DNA of 64,000 nucleotides from Larkinella knui (GTDB lineage: Bacteria; Bacteroidota; Bacteroidia; Cytophagales; Spirosomataceae). Location of the stretch: contig NZ_RQJP01000001.1 in NCBI RefSeq assembly GCF_003858645.1, positions 1,054,001 through 1,118,000 of the forward strand, given 5' to 3'. A program made the translations under genes and the position numbers. The notes below the pieces were generated by a model, which had not been told where the DNA came from, did no database searches, and saw only the letters and a program-made list of their open reading frames with translations. Shown here in pieces: positions 62,434-64,000 of the stretch. Every line of letters begins with the position of its first letter. The stretch's first letter is position 1.

Positions 62434-63925
62434 AATAATGCACCAGAACCTGGTTGTTGAGCTTGTTGATTTCGGTCGGCACTTCGGCCATGTCGGGCGG
62501 AAAATTCAGCATGTCGTGAATCGTTCGCGCATTGATAAACCGCAGACCCGCGGGCAACGGCCCGTCGCCCCGCCAGTGCTGATTGCGTAGCAACAGAACG
62601 TAACCCCATTCGCCAAACGAGGGAATGTAGGCATGGTAGGGAATGGTCTGAAAACCGGAAGCGGCAATCGTATTCCGGATGCACCAGAACGACTGCCGGG
62701 CGATGTAGGGCGAGGTCGATTGCACCACCGCCAGCCCACCCGGACGCATCAGGCGGTTGAGTTCCCGGTAAAAGGCTGTACTGTATAATTTGCCGATCGA
62801 ATAGTTGGACGGGTCGGGAAAGTCCACCACGATCAGGTCGTAGCGGGCCGTATCCTGCCGGACAAAATTATAAGCATCAGTGTTGATAATCCGGACTTTA
62901 GACGAATGTAAAGAGCGGTTATTCAGTTTGACCAGAAGGTCATTTTGCCGAAATAAATCCGTCATACCGGCATCGAGATCGACGAGCGTAACCGACTGGA
63001 TCTGCGGGTATTTCAGGATTTCGCGAACGGCCAAACCGTCTCCGCCACCCAGCACGAGCACCCGGTTTGCCTTCGGAAGTGCCTGCAAAGCCGGGTGGAC
63101 GAGGGCTTCGTGGTAGCGGTATTCATCCGCCGAACTGAACTGAAGATTGCCGTTCAGGAAAAGCCGCAGCTCGCGGGGGTTGGCGGTGAGCACGATCCGT
63201 TGGTAGGACGTACTTTTGCTGTAAATGACTTTGTCCTGAAACGTCAGATTTTCGGTGTAGGTCATGATCCGTTCGGCGTAGACAAAACCGCTCAGCAGAA
63301 GCAACGAGGAAAGGGCGAGAATGCTGACGAGCGACCGTCGATACGGTTTGGTGTCGGCAAACTGATGAAGCAGAAACCCGGCGACGGCGATGTTTAGGAG
63401 GCCAAAAAACAGCGAGGTCCGGATCAATCCCAGATACGGAACGAGCACCAGCGGGAAGATCAGCGATGCCAGCAACGCACCGATGTAATCGAATGTAAAT
63501 ACTCTGGAAACCAGGTCTTTGAAGGTTAACTGATTTTCCAGAATCCGCATCAGCAACGGGATTTCCAGCCCCACCAGAATACCGGTCAGACTCACCAGCG
63601 TATACAAAACCAGCCGGAACGAGGCCGCGTATTCGAACAACACAAACAACAGGGGAGCACTGCAACCGCCGACCAGCCCCACCAGAATTTCAATGCGGAT
63701 AAACCACTTCAACAGATTGCCGTCGAGGTATTTGGAGAGCCACGAGCCGATGCCCATTGAAAACAGATAGACCCCGATGATGGTCGAAAACTGCGTAACC
63801 GAATCCCCGAGCAGGTAACTCGCTAGGGTTCCGGCCACCAGTTCGTAAATGAGTCCGCAGGTAGCAATGACAAAAACGGACAACAGCAAAAGCAGGTGCC
63901 GGTGCCGATTTTCGGGGTTACTCAT
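62402..63925 (-). CDS. Membrane spermidine-synthase-like aminopropyltransferase
   Basis: A 507-residue protein with seven hydrophobic helices in the first 230 residues (e.g. LLLLLSVFVIATCGLIYELVAG, FSTIIGVYLFSMGIGSWL) and a C-terminal spermidine-synthase domain. The donor loop is RVLVLGGGDGLAVREIL and TLVDLDAG, with the catalytic region VVDFPDPSNYSIGKLYS. The soluble SpeE DxTD-type motif is changed to DFPDP, so the acceptor may differ. The ATG at 63925 overlaps the end of the preceding DUF350 gene by 8 nt, and an earlier ATG at 63958 is not needed. Confidence 0.88.
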   Translation of the reverse strand: MSNPENRHRHLLLLLSVFVIATCGLIYELVAGTLASYLLGDSVTQFSTIIGVYLFSMGIGSWLSKYLDGNLLKWFIRIEILVGLVGGCSAPLLFVLFEYAASFRLVLYTLVSLTGILVGLEIPLLMRILENQLTFKDLVSRVFTFDYIGALLASLIFPLVLVPYLGLIRTSLFFGLLNIAVAGFLLHQFADTKPYRRSLVSILALSSLLLLSGFVYAERIMTYTENLTFQDKVIYSKSTSYQRIVLTANPRELRLFLNGNLQFSSADEYRYHEALVHPALQALPKANRVLVLGGGDGLAVREILKYPQIQSVTLVDLDAGMTDLFRQNDLLVKLNNRSLHSSKVRIINTDAYNFVRQDTARYDLIVVDFPDPSNYSIGKLYSTAFYRELNRLMRPGGLAVVQSTSPYIARQSFWCIRNTIAASGFQTIPYHAYIPSFGEWGYVLLLRNQHWRGDGPLPAGLRFINARTIHDMLNFPPDMAEVPTEINKLNNQVLVHYFEDDWTPYAH

Positions 63926-64000
63926 GTATGGCCGAACTGATGATAATGGCCACCGCAATCATAAAGGCGGCTGCCAGAATGGAAAGGGCGACGTTTTCTT
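63918..64000 (-). CDS. C-terminal end of DUF350-like membrane protein (cut by window)
   Basis: On the minus strand the frame runs from the right edge to a TAA (63920-63918), giving the residues ENVALSILAAAFMIAVAIII then SSAIHE. The NVAxxI...GxxIAxxIIxxxxI pattern resembles the end of DUF350 membrane proteins, which often lie beside spermidine-synthase-like genes. Only about 27 residues are visible; the rest is outside the window. It overlaps the next gene by 8 nt. Confidence 0.7.
   Translation of the reverse strand, partial: ENVALSILAAAFMIAVAIIISSAIHE

Noticed and set aside
1-64000. tRNA genes
   Set aside because: No TPsiC-loop/anticodon-stem combination was recognised while reading either strand; a tRNAscan run would settle it.

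Overview
The window looks like a chromosomal segment of a Bacteroidota bacterium of the order Cytophagales, most likely a Spirosoma/Larkinella-type member of the Spirosomataceae. The signs are a SusC/SusD pair, Bacteroidota -7 promoter boxes of the form TAnnTTTG, Bacteroidota-type families (DUF4403, DUF2027-Smr, DUF2279, ThuA, VF530), and a moderate GC content. This placement is inference from gene content and was not checked by alignment. I see no tRNA, rRNA operon, CRISPR array, prophage or intact insertion sequence.

Region 1 (1-13,100) is mainly housekeeping and envelope genes. It holds the 3' part of clpC, two paralogous outer-membrane barrel genes flanking an alpha/beta hydrolase, a periplasmic phosphodiesterase, fabG, a von Willebrand A membrane protein, a DUF2279 protein, a DUF2027-Smr protein and a DUF4403 lipoprotein. 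Region 2 (13,200-21,650) carries the RNase P RNA, an OmpA-family porin, the rpsP-rimM-trmD operon with a very long bS16 tail, an AsmA-like/GT51 glycosyltransferase, a GNAT acetyltransferase and an RluD-like pseudouridine synthase. Region 3 (21,700-31,400) holds a lipoprotein, a PLP desulfhydrase/deaminase, a formyltransferase next to a NodB deacetylase, an aldo/keto reductase, a cupin, a ThuA-like protein, a class C beta-lactamase-like hydrolase, a radical SAM protein with an atypical cluster motif, and an unlisted 37-residue basic protein.

Region 4 (31,600-44,500) contains a VF530 protein, two five-bladed-propeller glycosidases, an MFS transporter, a DsbA/FrnE oxidoreductase, a LytS-type kinase overlapping a Crp-like regulator, a DinB-like protein, a GntP permease and a three-gene PaoABC-like molybdenum aldehyde oxidoreductase. 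Region 5 (44,640-57,880) is the most coherent system. A LacI regulator is flanked by two copies of one operator and is followed by an exported enolase-superfamily dehydratase, SusC, SusD, an exported D-galactonate dehydratase, KDGal kinase, KDPGal aldolase, an MFS sugar-acid transporter and a sulfatase. It reads as a polysaccharide-utilization-like locus that contains no glycoside hydrolase and is aimed at a (possibly sulfated) galactonate-type sugar acid, with dehydration predicted in the periplasm.

Region 6 (57,940-64,000) has a hybrid histidine kinase, a gene-poor 550-bp stretch, a SnoaL-like secreted protein, and a tightly packed minus-strand unit: the end of a DUF350 gene, a membrane spermidine-synthase-like protein and a Tat-type FAD amine-oxidase-like protein.

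A recurrent structural theme is a set of long, nearly perfect inverted repeats (16 to 40 bp arms) in intergenic gaps at about 7.5, 23.1, 35.2, 36.4, 47.1 and 52.0 kb. They share architecture but not sequence, and at least one lies upstream of both flanking genes, so they are not simply terminators.
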